This document shows positions 1-6,445 of a stretch of DNA of 15,423 bases, piece by piece; the first letter of the stretch is position 1, and each line of letters starts with the position of its first letter. The notes under the pieces were generated by a model. That model had not been told where the DNA came from. It did not search any database and saw only the letters and a program-made list of their open reading frames with translations. This DNA comes from Armatimonadota bacterium (GTDB lineage: Bacteria; Armatimonadota; Hebobacteria; Hebobacterales; WVXJ01): NCBI GenBank assembly GCA_011773575.1, contig WVXJ01000106.1, forward strand, positions 1 through 15,423, read 5' to 3'. A program made the translations under genes and the position numbers.

Positions 1-584
1 AACTCCTCGAACCAACCCAAATGAGTTTCCTTACTGAGCATTTCCTTCATGCGCCCGGTGGCCCGGTCATAAAGCGGTTGGTGGGCCTCGATGAACTCCT
101 GGAAGTCGGTGTCTTCTACGAACTGCCTCGCCTTTTCCAGGAACTCGCGGGCTTCCTCCAGATGCCAGCGTTTATCGAGATTCTCAGGGTGAGGATCGAA
201 GGGGATCTTCTCCTGCAGAGTGTATCCGTCAGTAAGGTGTACCGCCATTGACATGGGCGCATCGAAACTCACGCCGCGAGTTTCGCGGAGTCTGACGGCC
301 AACTGCACCACCGGGTGTTCTTTGTAAGGCCCGAAGTGTTCGTCCACATCTGCCGTATAGGAATCAACACGGCCCTGTGCGTATTCGAAACTATCCGTCA
401 GCCGAAAGATGATGCTCATCAACTCCACGCGGGGATCAACAGTGACTGAAATGGGAAGTTCCCCGCTCATTGATGACTTGCCCTGCGCCGATTTCAGACT
501 CGATGCTTTGGGCTGCGCCAGCGAAGATGCCGCTACCGCCGCCACCGTAGCCACAACACATGCCAACAGAATCGCTCTTCTCAT
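1..584 (-). CDS. Secreted DUF4932-like protein, C-terminus cut off by window edge
   Basis: The frame is open from ATG at 584 leftward to the window edge, giving 194 complete codons and no stop. Residues 1-23 form a signal peptide: MRR, a hydrophobic run rich in A, V and L, and a likely SLA|Q cleavage site, so the product should be exported. After a short linker comes ISVTVDPRVELMSIIFRL (about residues 45-62), which matches the opening of the DUF4932 family as I remember it. The function of that family is unknown. The start is supported by a purine-rich AAAGGAAG about 4 nt upstream. The gene is last in the leftward series, about 280 nt beyond the methyltransferase, and a -10-like TATAAT at 767-772 suggests its own promoter. 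The family assignment rests on one motif; export is well supported. Confidence 0.7.
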   Translation of the reverse strand, partial: MRRAILLACVVATVAAVAASSLAQPKASSLKSAQGKSSMSGELPISVTVDPRVELMSIIFRLTDSFEYAQGRVDSYTADVDEHFGPYKEHPVVQLAVRLRETRGVSFDAPMSMAVHLTDGYTLQEKIPFDPHPENLDKRWHLEEAREFLEKARQFVEDTDFQEFIEAHQPLYDRATGRMKEMLSKETHLGWFEE

Positions 585-614
585 GATCTTCCTTTCTTTT
601 TGTCAGAGTCTGTT

Positions 615-731
615 CTATGTGCCCGATGGCATCAGGCCATAGCAAAGTCCGTCCAGTTTGAACAACTTACTGGCGACTTCGCCGCAGGCATAATGTTTCA
701 GTTTGTGGGACAGCAGGTAACCGGCCCACAT
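615..731 (-). CDS. Possible 38-codon small ORF in the leader of the DUF4932-like gene
   Basis: An ATG at 731 opens 38 codons ending in TAG at 615. The peptide begins MWAGYLLSHKLKHY and ends CYGLMPSGT. Codon choice (GCC, GGC, CTG, GTC, AAG) resembles the surrounding genes. It lies between the -10-like TATAAT at 767-772 and the DUF4932-like start at 584, so it would sit in the same leader transcript. Against it: I see no clear Shine-Dalgarno sequence, and an open frame this short is common by chance at this GC. It could be a leader peptide, a small protein, or noise. Confidence 0.25.
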   Translation of the reverse strand: MWAGYLLSHKLKHYACGEVASKLFKLDGLCYGLMPSGT

Positions 732-766
732 CCCAGGATGAGGCCTTCGTCAGGATTTTGCCCCAT

Positions 767-772
767 ATTATA
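767..772 (-). promoter_or_regulatory. Candidate -10 box for the DUF4932-like gene
   Basis: On the minus strand the sequence reads TATAAT within CTATATATAATATGG. No TTGACA-like -35 lies at 16-18 bp; that position is an A-rich tract that could act as an UP-like element. A start about 7 nt downstream would give a leader of about 175 nt. The rest of the 585-866 gap holds the small ORF candidate and two weak hairpins: 850-864, stem GCGGA/TCCGC directly after the methyltransferase stop without a T-run, and 788-816, an A/T-rich inverted repeat. Confidence 0.4.
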
Positions 773-866
773 TATAGAGAAACCAGCCTTTTTTCGTCTG
801 TCTTAGCCTAAAAAAGTGGATTACGGGCTGGGCTGACTCTGGAGCAAGCGCGGATTTCGTCCGCAT

Positions 867-1697
867 TCAGGGTGTCTTCGAGGCTTCGGGCTTTCTGGCG
901 AGGTAGAAAATGCGTTCACTGAAGCGACCGGGCGGAAGCAGGGTATAGGCGTCAAAAAGGTCCACAACCTCGAAACGCGCCCGACGAAGCAGGCTTATTA
1001 TGTCTTCAGCAGGATACGCACGCTGGCAGTGTACAATCCGGAACGGTTCCATACCAGGAGGCTCGAAATACATCTCGATTTCAGCTAGGCCTGCGACGGC
1101 GTCAAAGCGGCTTTTCCATTCATAGCGCATCTCTGCATTGGGGGGGCTTTTCTGGGTGAAAAGTTCGGCCTGGAAAGAATGGAGGGAGTTAAGATCAAAC
1201 AGGAAGGCTGCGCCTTGCTGAAGAGAGCGCCTCACACCGCGAAATGCAGCGAGCAGTTCTTCTTCCTCTAGGATGTAGTTGAAACTGTCATAAAGGCATA
1301 CGGCGAGATCGAACTTCTCTTTCAATTTCAGTTGCGCCGCATTCTGGCAGTAAAAGGGGATCTCGATGTTTGCGGAAGCGGCTTTCTTTCGCGCCACCTC
1401 CAGCATGGCCGACGAGCAGTCCACGCCGCCCACACAGTAACCTCGCTGGGCCAAAATGATAGCGACCGTACCGGTGCCACAAGCCACATCTAATACTCTT
1501 GTAGGTTTGAATCCGCGAGCCGCCATGACCTTCTCGATATAATCCACCCATTCAGAATAAGGGATAGAGGCCATGAGTTGGTCATAGAAGGGGGCGATAC
1601 GGCTAAAGGGATCGTCATCAGAGACCGGAGCAGGGGAGGGGGCACGATTGATTTCTTGCCCGCTGTCATTTGGCATGTCGGCTTTCGCCCTATGCAT
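867..1697 (-). CDS. Class I SAM-dependent methyltransferase
   Basis: The 276-residue protein has a Rossmann-type methyltransferase core. FSRIAPFYDQLM (about 32-43) is the usual entry helix. VLDVACGTGTVA (about 68-79) is motif I, the glycine-rich S-adenosylmethionine loop. GVDCSSAMLEVA (about 92-103) is the acidic motif II that contacts the ribose, and FDLAVCLYDSFNYI is a motif IV-like region. It should be a soluble SAM-dependent methyltransferase; the substrate cannot be told from sequence. The start is an ATG that overlaps the aroF stop by one base (TGATG), which suggests translational coupling. A TTG one codon upstream is possible, as is the ATG at codon 8, but no strong ribosome site favours either. 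It is last in the rho-nuclease-aroF series. Nearness to aroF could hint at quinone or aromatic methylation, but that is inference only. Confidence 0.85.
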   Translation of the reverse strand: MHRAKADMPNDSGQEINRAPSPAPVSDDDPFSRIAPFYDQLMASIPYSEWVDYIEKVMAARGFKPTRVLDVACGTGTVAIILAQRGYCVGGVDCSSAMLEVARKKAASANIEIPFYCQNAAQLKLKEKFDLAVCLYDSFNYILEEEELLAAFRGVRRSLQQGAAFLFDLNSLHSFQAELFTQKSPPNAEMRYEWKSRFDAVAGLAEIEMYFEPPGMEPFRIVHCQRAYPAEDIISLLRRARFEVVDLFDAYTLLPPGRFSERIFYLARKPEASKTP

Positions 1698-2737
1698 CAA
1701 GTTTCTTTGGGCGAGGAAAGAGTGCGGCCCAACACATTGGCGAGACGCGCAACATCTGCCACCAGGGCGCGGAATCGCTCAGGCTTCAGCGCCTGGGGGC
1801 CATCCGAAAGAGCGGAGGCGGGGTCGGGATGTACCTCTACGAGCAATCCATCCGCGCCCGCAGCCACTCCCGCCATCGCAAGTGGGTTGACATAACGCCA
1901 TTCTCCGGCGCAGTGGGAGGGGTCAATGATTACAGGAAGGTGACTGTGGCGCTTGATGACGGGAATTGCGCTGATGTCAAGGGTATAGCGGGTGGAATCC
2001 TCGAAGGTGGTGATGCCGCGCTCGCACAATGCGATTTGGTGATTGCCCTCCACCATGATATACTCCGCAGCCATCAGCAAGTCACGCACGCGACAGCCGG
2101 GCCCGCGCTTCAACAGGACCGGCATGTCTATCCCGCCCACCCGCTGTAGGAGCCTGAAGTTCTGCATATTTCGCGCGCCAATCTGGAGCATATCTGCGTA
2201 TTTCGCCACCAGTTCGACTTCATCCACCTCCATGACCTCGGTCACAAGAGGAAGGCCGGTTTCCTCTTTCGCCTGGGCCAGTATCTCCAGCCCCTTTTCT
2301 CCCAGGCCCTGGAAACTGTACGGTGAGGTGCGGGGCTTGAACGCCCCGCCGCGGAGCATATTCGCCCCGGCGTACTTTACGATTTGCGCGATCTCCAGTG
2401 CCTGCTCGCGATCTTCCGCGCTGCAGGGCCCCGCGATTATGGTCAGCGCGGGACCTCCGATACAGACCCGCCCAATCTGAATCCTGGTTCCCTCCGGTTG
2501 ACTGGCGCGAGCAACCAGTTTGTAAGGTTCAGAGATGCGGCTTACCCGCTCTACACCTGGAAGCGCGGCGAAATGATCGGCCAGTTGCGCCTTTTGCACA
2601 TCCATTGCGCCCAACAGAGCGATGACTTTGCGCTCCACGCCCGGGTTCACAAAGGCGCGGAATCCTGCGCGTTCGATTTCTTCAATTACAGTCCGCACCT
2701 GAGCCGCATCGGCCCCGCGCTCCATGACAATGACCAT
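1697..2737 (-). CDS. aroF: 3-deoxy-7-phosphoheptulonate (DAHP) synthase, type I beta with N-terminal regulatory domain
   Basis: The 346-residue enzyme condenses phosphoenolpyruvate with erythrose 4-phosphate, the first step of the shikimate pathway. Residues 1-75 form the ferredoxin-like domain that in this subfamily (for example Thermotoga maritima) mediates feedback inhibition by tyrosine or phenylalanine. The barrel follows: IAGPCSAED (101-109, metal-ligand Cys105), GGAFKPRTSPYSFQGLG (130-146, substrate loop), LLKRGPG (208-214, PEP-binding Lys210), IIDPSHCAGEW (270-280, His275) and LLVEVHPDP (298-306, Glu301 and Asp305). All expected metal ligands are present and length is normal. GGAG lies about 8 nt upstream of the ATG. 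A 31-nt gap separates it from the nuclease gene upstream, and it overlaps the methyltransferase downstream. The loop after LLKRG reads PGCRVRDLL where relatives more often have MSATIEE-like sequence, a small divergence near the active site. Confidence 0.96.
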   Translation of the reverse strand: MVIVMERGADAAQVRTVIEEIERAGFRAFVNPGVERKVIALLGAMDVQKAQLADHFAALPGVERVSRISEPYKLVARASQPEGTRIQIGRVCIGGPALTIIAGPCSAEDREQALEIAQIVKYAGANMLRGGAFKPRTSPYSFQGLGEKGLEILAQAKEETGLPLVTEVMEVDEVELVAKYADMLQIGARNMQNFRLLQRVGGIDMPVLLKRGPGCRVRDLLMAAEYIMVEGNHQIALCERGITTFEDSTRYTLDISAIPVIKRHSHLPVIIDPSHCAGEWRYVNPLAMAGVAAGADGLLVEVHPDPASALSDGPQALKPERFRALVADVARLANVLGRTLSSPKET

Positions 2738-2768
2738 ATGGGTTTCTCCAATTTGTTATCGCCAAGAT

Positions 2769-3194
2769 TCAACTCTGGAAATCCGGCTCTCCGGTGATGA
2801 CCTCTTCTGTGGCCAGGATGGCGGCATTCGCGCGAAGCGCCAGTGCTATGGCATCTCCGTGGCTGGCTTCGATCATATAAGAACCGGAAGGAGTGCGTAC
2901 CGAAACTCGTGCCCTCCATCGCTTGCCCGCAGGCTCGATAAGCACATGTTCTACTTCTGCCTTGAGCTGAGTCAGAACACTGAGAATCAGATCATGGGTG
3001 ATGGGCCTTTTGATCAACTCATTTTCCAGCGCCAGTTTTATGCCGAGCGCTTCGCAAGGCCCTATGGGGAGATGAAAGCGCCGCTGCAGGTCGTCCTGCA
3101 GGAGCAAAGCGTGCGTGGCAACTGTTTCCCCGCGCCGTTGGAGGTCACTGGATAGCCCTATCACTGTGACCGACCTCATGGGGACGGTAGCCAT
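2769..3194 (-). CDS. Bifunctional nuclease (DUF151/BFN) family protein
   Basis: The 141-residue protein matches the short bacterial form of the bifunctional nuclease family. HALLLQDD (about 28-35) is followed by LPIGPCEALGIKLALEN (42-58), the family's IG..EA..I signature. RPITHDLILSVLTQL (63-77) matches the 'RPlTHdL' signature that follows, and a strand-rich C-terminal half carries SHGDAIALALRANA. Plant and mycobacterial relatives have RNase and DNase activity; whether this one does is inference. It is probably cytosolic. It starts 62 nt after the rho stop, and a weak promoter (3215-3244) could give extra transcripts. The ATG at 3194 is the only start that keeps the full domain; its ribosome site (GGATAGAGAAT) is poor. 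Confidence 0.88.
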   Translation of the reverse strand: MATVPMRSVTVIGLSSDLQRRGETVATHALLLQDDLQRRFHLPIGPCEALGIKLALENELIKRPITHDLILSVLTQLKAEVEHVLIEPAGKRWRARVSVRTPSGSYMIEASHGDAIALALRANAAILATEEVITGEPDFQS

Positions 3195-3214
3195 ATTCTC
3201 TATCCGTACACTGG

Positions 3215-3244
3215 TTTAGAGTGTGAGAGCCGGCAGCGCGTCAA
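3215..3244 (-). promoter_or_regulatory. Weak promoter candidate before the bifunctional nuclease gene
   Basis: On the minus strand TTGACG (3244-3239) lies 18 bp from TCTAAA (3220-3215). The -35 matches 5 of 6 consensus positions and the -10 four. Predicted initiation near 3208 would leave a leader of about 14 nt before the ATG at 3194. It could supplement read-through from rho. Confidence 0.35.
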
Positions 3245-3256
3245 GTTCTCTCCCGC

Positions 3257-4531
3257 TCAGGAACGCAATTCCTTTTCCACCCACTTCAAGAACTCCTTGT
3301 TTGAGGAGGTCTTGTTGATGCCGGTGAGGAGAAGCTCGGTTGCTTGGCCTCCCTCCAGGTGGTTGAGGACTTTGCGAATCTGCCAAACCCGCTGGAGTTC
3401 CTCTTTCGTGAATAGCAGTTCCTGATGGCGGGTGCCGGAGCGTTGGACGGCAATCGCGGGGAAAATACCGCGATCGGCGAGGCTGCGGTCCAACACAAGT
3501 TCCATGTTGCCGGTGGCCTTGAACTCCTCGAAGATCATGTCATCCATGCGGCTTCCGGTGTCCACCAGCGCGGTGGCTATGACGGTGAGGCTTCCGCCCT
3601 CTTCGATGTTGCGGGCGGAGGCGAAGAATCGCTTGGGTCTTATCAGCGCGCTTGGATCAAGGCCGCCTGAGAGAGTTCGGCCGCTGGGGGCTACAGTAAG
3701 GTTCGATGCCCTTCCCAGCCGGGTGAGGCTGTCCAGCAGGATGACCACATCTTTTCCGCGCTCCACCAGTCGCTTCGCCCTTTCCAAGACGATCTCTTGG
3801 ATGCGAAGGTGGTTTTCGGGAGTTTCATCAAAGGTGGAGGCTACCACCTCTCCTTTCACTGAACGGCGTATATCGGTTACCTCTTCAGGGCGCTCGTCAA
3901 TCAAGAGTACGATCAGCACCACCTCGGGGTGATTGGTGGTCACGGAATTGGCGATCTGCTTGAGGAGGGTGGTTTTGCCCGCCTTCGGCGGAGAGACTAT
4001 CATTCCGCGCTGACCCATGCCGATGGGGGCGATAATGTCAATGAAGCGGCCGGAGATGTTCTTCGCAGTGGTCTCCATGCGGAGCCGCTTCGTGGGATAG
4101 ATGGGAGTCAGGTCATCGAAATGGACGCGGTTACGAGATGTGTCCGGTGAATCACCATTGACAGCTTCCACGCGGAGGAGGCTGAGGTAGCGTTCCGGCG
4201 TGCCTTCTTTGGGAGGGCGCACATACCCAAGCACGGCATCACCGGTTTTCAGCGCGAAGCGCTTTATCTGGGATTGAGAGACATAGATATCCTTATGCTT
4301 GGGGGCATAGTTCATCCCCACACGCAGGAATCCCCATCCATCGGAAAGGATCTCCAGTACCCCTTCGGACACCATCTGGCCTTCTTGCTCTCCACGGGCT
4401 TGGAGAATCTTGATGGCCAAATCGTGTTTGTCGAGGTTGTCTGCATCGGCCACCTCGAACTCTTTGGCTACCTCCTGAAGTTCTTCAACAGTCTTGGCTT
4501 CCAGTTCCGCTAGCTCTATAGGCACACTCAT
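3257..4531 (-). CDS. rho: Transcription termination factor Rho
   Basis: The 424-residue protein is a full-length Rho, the hexameric RNA-dependent ATPase that releases RNA polymerase. Residues 1-48 form the helical Rho_N domain (LEAKTVEELQEVAKEFEV). Residues 52-130 are the OB-fold cold-shock-like RNA-binding domain with the GWGFLR motif (65-70). The ATPase domain has Walker A at 181-188 (PPKAGKTT), Walker B VVILLDSLTR (262-271), the Q-loop region LSGGLDPSALIRPKRFF (287-303), and the arginine-containing SRMDDMIFEEFKATGNMEL. There is no large N-terminal insertion of the actinobacterial type. AGGAGG lies only 2 nt from the ATG, closer than usual. A strong hairpin (4542-4556) abuts that ribosome site, and a leader of about 430 nt precedes the gene. 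The bifunctional nuclease, aroF and methyltransferase genes follow in the same direction. Confidence 0.98.
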   Translation of the reverse strand: MSVPIELAELEAKTVEELQEVAKEFEVADADNLDKHDLAIKILQARGEQEGQMVSEGVLEILSDGWGFLRVGMNYAPKHKDIYVSQSQIKRFALKTGDAVLGYVRPPKEGTPERYLSLLRVEAVNGDSPDTSRNRVHFDDLTPIYPTKRLRMETTAKNISGRFIDIIAPIGMGQRGMIVSPPKAGKTTLLKQIANSVTTNHPEVVLIVLLIDERPEEVTDIRRSVKGEVVASTFDETPENHLRIQEIVLERAKRLVERGKDVVILLDSLTRLGRASNLTVAPSGRTLSGGLDPSALIRPKRFFASARNIEEGGSLTVIATALVDTGSRMDDMIFEEFKATGNMELVLDRSLADRGIFPAIAVQRSGTRHQELLFTKEELQRVWQIRKVLNHLEGGQATELLLTGINKTSSNKEFLKWVEKELRS

Positions 4532-4541
4532 AGCCTCCTGG

Positions 4542-4556
4542 CCCGCCTGAGGCGGG
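4542..4556 (-). promoter_or_regulatory. GC hairpin abutting the rho ribosome-binding site
   Basis: CCCGCC and GGCGGG are perfect 6-bp arms around a 3-nt loop. The hairpin ends 2 nt before the AGGAGG (4534-4539) of rho. No T-run follows on either strand, so it is not an intrinsic terminator. In the mRNA it could hinder or frame ribosome access. It might also be a dispersed GC-hairpin repeat; no second copy occurs in the window. Confidence 0.45.
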
Positions 4557-5042
4557 TCCTTAAGGAATCGTTGGGAGCATCGAATTACTCCCGCATAATC
4601 GAGCTATCACACATGACATATCGCATACAAACATTGCAGAATGAACGGCCGGAAAAATGAATTTGGAGAAATCTTCGCTCGGCCGACTATTTGCGTGTTT
4701 CTTTGGATCGGCCGGGGCCTCTTCAGACAGTCCCGGTATCGGAGTACTCCCGCTGTCCCAATCAGATCTCGCTTATGTAATCCACAAGGGAGTGCTTGCG
4801 CTTCGGAAGGATGTGGGAATTCTATCTTACCAAAGGTTCTCACCCGGGTGGGTGTTTTGTGGCCCTCAAAATACAACCAGATCACTCAGGCAATTTCGGT
4901 CGCAAGGAAAACAGAGAGGAGCTCGCACTGCCGATTAGCCTTGATACTGATACTTAGCCGGCGTCATTATACCATAAATCCTCCTGAATATAAACAAGTC
5001 TGGATACAACTCTGGGAGTCTCTATGAACATAAACCCTGGTT
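4557..5042 (-). other. Intergenic region between M23 gene and rho; probable long rho leader
   Basis: No convincing gene lies here: the open frames in either direction lack recognisable motifs and good ribosome sites. I found no tRNA, tmRNA or RNase P signature. From the promoter at 4966-4994 a leftward transcript would run about 425 nt before the rho start. Within it are two perfect 10-bp palindromes, GGAGTACTCC (4741-4750) and CACCCGGGTG (4841-4850). A longer imperfect hairpin has CCACA/TGTGG arms (near 4782-4816) that enclose an AGTG-CTTG-CGCT stem. Long leaders are known for rho in other bacteria, where Rho controls its own synthesis by premature termination. An unrecognised small RNA is the alternative. 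Confidence 0.4.
4966..4994 (-). promoter_or_regulatory. Extended -10 promoter upstream of rho
   Basis: On the minus strand TATAAT (4971-4966) is preceded by TGG, making a TGn extended -10. TTTATA (4994-4989) lies 17 bp upstream and matches 4 of 6 consensus -35 positions. Initiation would fall near 4959. It sits about 50 nt beyond the M23 stop, so it fits as the rho promoter or the promoter of a leader RNA. Confidence 0.6.
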
Positions 5043-6182
5043 CTATCGAATTTGGGGATCAACCGGCTTACCGTTGCGGCGCACCTCGAAGTGCAGATGC
5101 GGACCGGTGGAAATACCGGTAGAACCAACACGCCCTATTACCTGGCCCTGCTTAACCCGTTCGCCGACAGACACGGCGAGGCTGGAGCAATGGGCGTAGA
5201 GGGTGGCCAGTCCGCCGCCGTGGTCAATGAGTATACATTTGCCATAGCCTCCCCATCGCTTTGCATGAATGACTAGTCCTGCGGCGGCTGCGCGTATCCG
5301 AGTACGATGGGGGGCGGCGATGTCCACCCCGGTGTGCATCTTACGAACTTTGAAGATGGGATGAGTCCGGTATCCGAAACCGGAACTGATGCGCCCTTCA
5401 ACAGGTTGCTTGAACTTGCCTGTGAAGGGTTGGGAGAGCCGCTCTCTGCCCGTTTTCGTCGTTTGGAGTCTCTGCAGCAGGGCTTCCACCTCTCTGGAGT
5501 TCTGCTCCAGTTCAGCCAAAGCCCGCTCCCATACTACCCGTTGCTGGTAGATACGCTGCTTCAGGTAAGCGGTGTCTTTACGTTCTTTAACCGCTCGAGC
5601 ATGATTCTCAGCTGCGTTTTCCTTGAGGGATTCAATGTACTCCAGGTGTTCGGCTGCTCTATTGGCGGCAATAGCCCTTTGTCGACAGGCTTCCTCATAC
5701 TCCGCCAGCAGGACCGCATCTTGGGCCATGAACTGATCCAGCAGATAGAGCCTATTTTGGAGGTCAGTGTAACTGCTGGCTTGAAAGAGTATCTCCAGCA
5801 GACCTACTTCACCTCGCTGATAGATGAGTTCCAGCCTCTCCCCAAGCGACTCTTCATGCTGCTCGAGCCTGGATTCACTGTCTGCGAGAGACCGCCGTGC
5901 CTCCCTTAAATCCTTTCGCCCTGCTGTCAACCGCTGAGAGATATTCGATAGCAGGCGGCGTGTCTTCTTGTATTTCTTTGCCGCTGTGGAGGCTTGAGCA
6001 TCAATGGCGCGCTGCTTCTTCTTTACAATCCTCAGCTCGCTCTGGATGGAAGCCTTCTTTCGGGCCATTACATCCAGCTGCTGCTGAAGGTCACTCTGGT
6101 CGGGAGTGTCATCTCGCGCGCCTTGCCCGGCCGGCGCAGTCCACACCAGAATGGCTAATACGGGGACCAGAAATCTTCGCAT
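5043..6182 (-). CDS. M23 family peptidoglycan hydrolase with coiled-coil N-terminus (EnvC-like)
   Basis: The 379-residue protein has a signal peptide (1-22: MRRF, hydrophobic run, AGQGA). A long charged coiled coil with many K, E, R and Q residues follows (about 28-245), then an LytM/M23 domain (about 255-379). The zinc-site motifs are intact: MHTGVD (His283, Asp287), LYAH (His331) and HLHFE (His362, His364). It could therefore be an active endopeptidase rather than an EnvC-type activator that has lost its ligands. It should act in the periplasm or at the wall during division or cell separation. I chose the ATG at 6182; a TTG three codons upstream is open but not better supported, and neither has a clear Shine-Dalgarno sequence. 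An extended -10 promoter at 6304-6309 gives it a structured leader of about 115 nt. Confidence 0.92.
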   Translation of the reverse strand: MRRFLVPVLAILVWTAPAGQGARDDTPDQSDLQQQLDVMARKKASIQSELRIVKKKQRAIDAQASTAAKKYKKTRRLLSNISQRLTAGRKDLREARRSLADSESRLEQHEESLGERLELIYQRGEVGLLEILFQASSYTDLQNRLYLLDQFMAQDAVLLAEYEEACRQRAIAANRAAEHLEYIESLKENAAENHARAVKERKDTAYLKQRIYQQRVVWERALAELEQNSREVEALLQRLQTTKTGRERLSQPFTGKFKQPVEGRISSGFGYRTHPIFKVRKMHTGVDIAAPHRTRIRAAAAGLVIHAKRWGGYGKCILIDHGGGLATLYAHCSSLAVSVGERVKQGQVIGRVGSTGISTGPHLHFEVRRNGKPVDPQIR

Positions 6183-6253
6183 AGTCAGCAATGGACCATT
6201 AAGAGTTTACACACGCAAATCGCAACAGGGAAAGCTCTTCTCGTGTGCCAGGT

Positions 6254-6299
6254 GTCCGTGGACTCTGCGTTGATAAGGCAGAGAGGGACTGATTTGTCC
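6254..6299 (-). promoter_or_regulatory. Cluster of small hairpins in the M23 gene leader
   Basis: Three inverted repeats follow each other at the start of the predicted transcript. GGAC/GTCC has a 6-nt loop (6286-6299). CTCTGC/GCAGAG has a 9-nt loop (6263-6283). GTCC/GGAC has a 2-nt loop (6254-6263). They could stabilise the 5' end or regulate translation. I do not recognise a known riboswitch. The rest of 6183-6445 shows nothing else. Confidence 0.35.
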
Positions 6300-6303
6300 A
6301 TGG

Positions 6304-6309
6304 ATTATA
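6304..6309 (-). promoter_or_regulatory. Extended -10 promoter upstream of the M23 gene
   Basis: On the minus strand the sequence reads TGGTATAAT, a perfect -10 with TGn extension, the same nine bases as before rho. No good -35 lies at 16-18 bp, which is tolerable with an extended -10. Initiation near 6297 would lead into the M23 gene at 6182. Confidence 0.5.
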
Positions 6310-6445
6310 CCACATGGCTGGGGAAAAGTCTTCTCTTGCAGAAACTCTTGTTTCCGTCCTGCGGCCTGCCAAAATCAGTCAATTTCGCCCTCTCGCAAGC
6401 AAGCCCGCAGCCTCCTTCGCCTCACCTTGAACCAATTGTCCATTC

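Noticed and set aside
600..760. Cyclic-di-GMP or other riboswitch before the DUF4932-like gene
   Set aside because: A stretch GGACGGACTTTGCTATGG loosely recalls the GEMM 3' half, but the GACGCAAAGC core and the 5' half are missing.
788..816. A/T-rich inverted repeat CTTTTTT/AAAAAAG as a terminator after the methyltransferase
   Set aside because: The stem has no GC content and a 15-nt loop; a stable intrinsic terminator is unlikely.
850..864. GCGGA/TCCGC hairpin right after the methyltransferase stop
   Set aside because: No T-run follows, and a 5-bp stem is expected often by chance.
4640..4960. Possible 6S, T-box, RNase P or SRP RNA in the rho upstream gap
   Set aside because: I looked for the conserved cores (T-box GGGTGG motif, RNase P and SRP core sequences, closing stem of 6S) and found none that fits. 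It stays an unassigned leader.
4607..5027. Overlapping open frames of 92-128 codons on both strands between the M23 gene and rho
   Set aside because: No motifs, no good ribosome sites, and mutual overlap; the region fits a leader or RNA better than protein.
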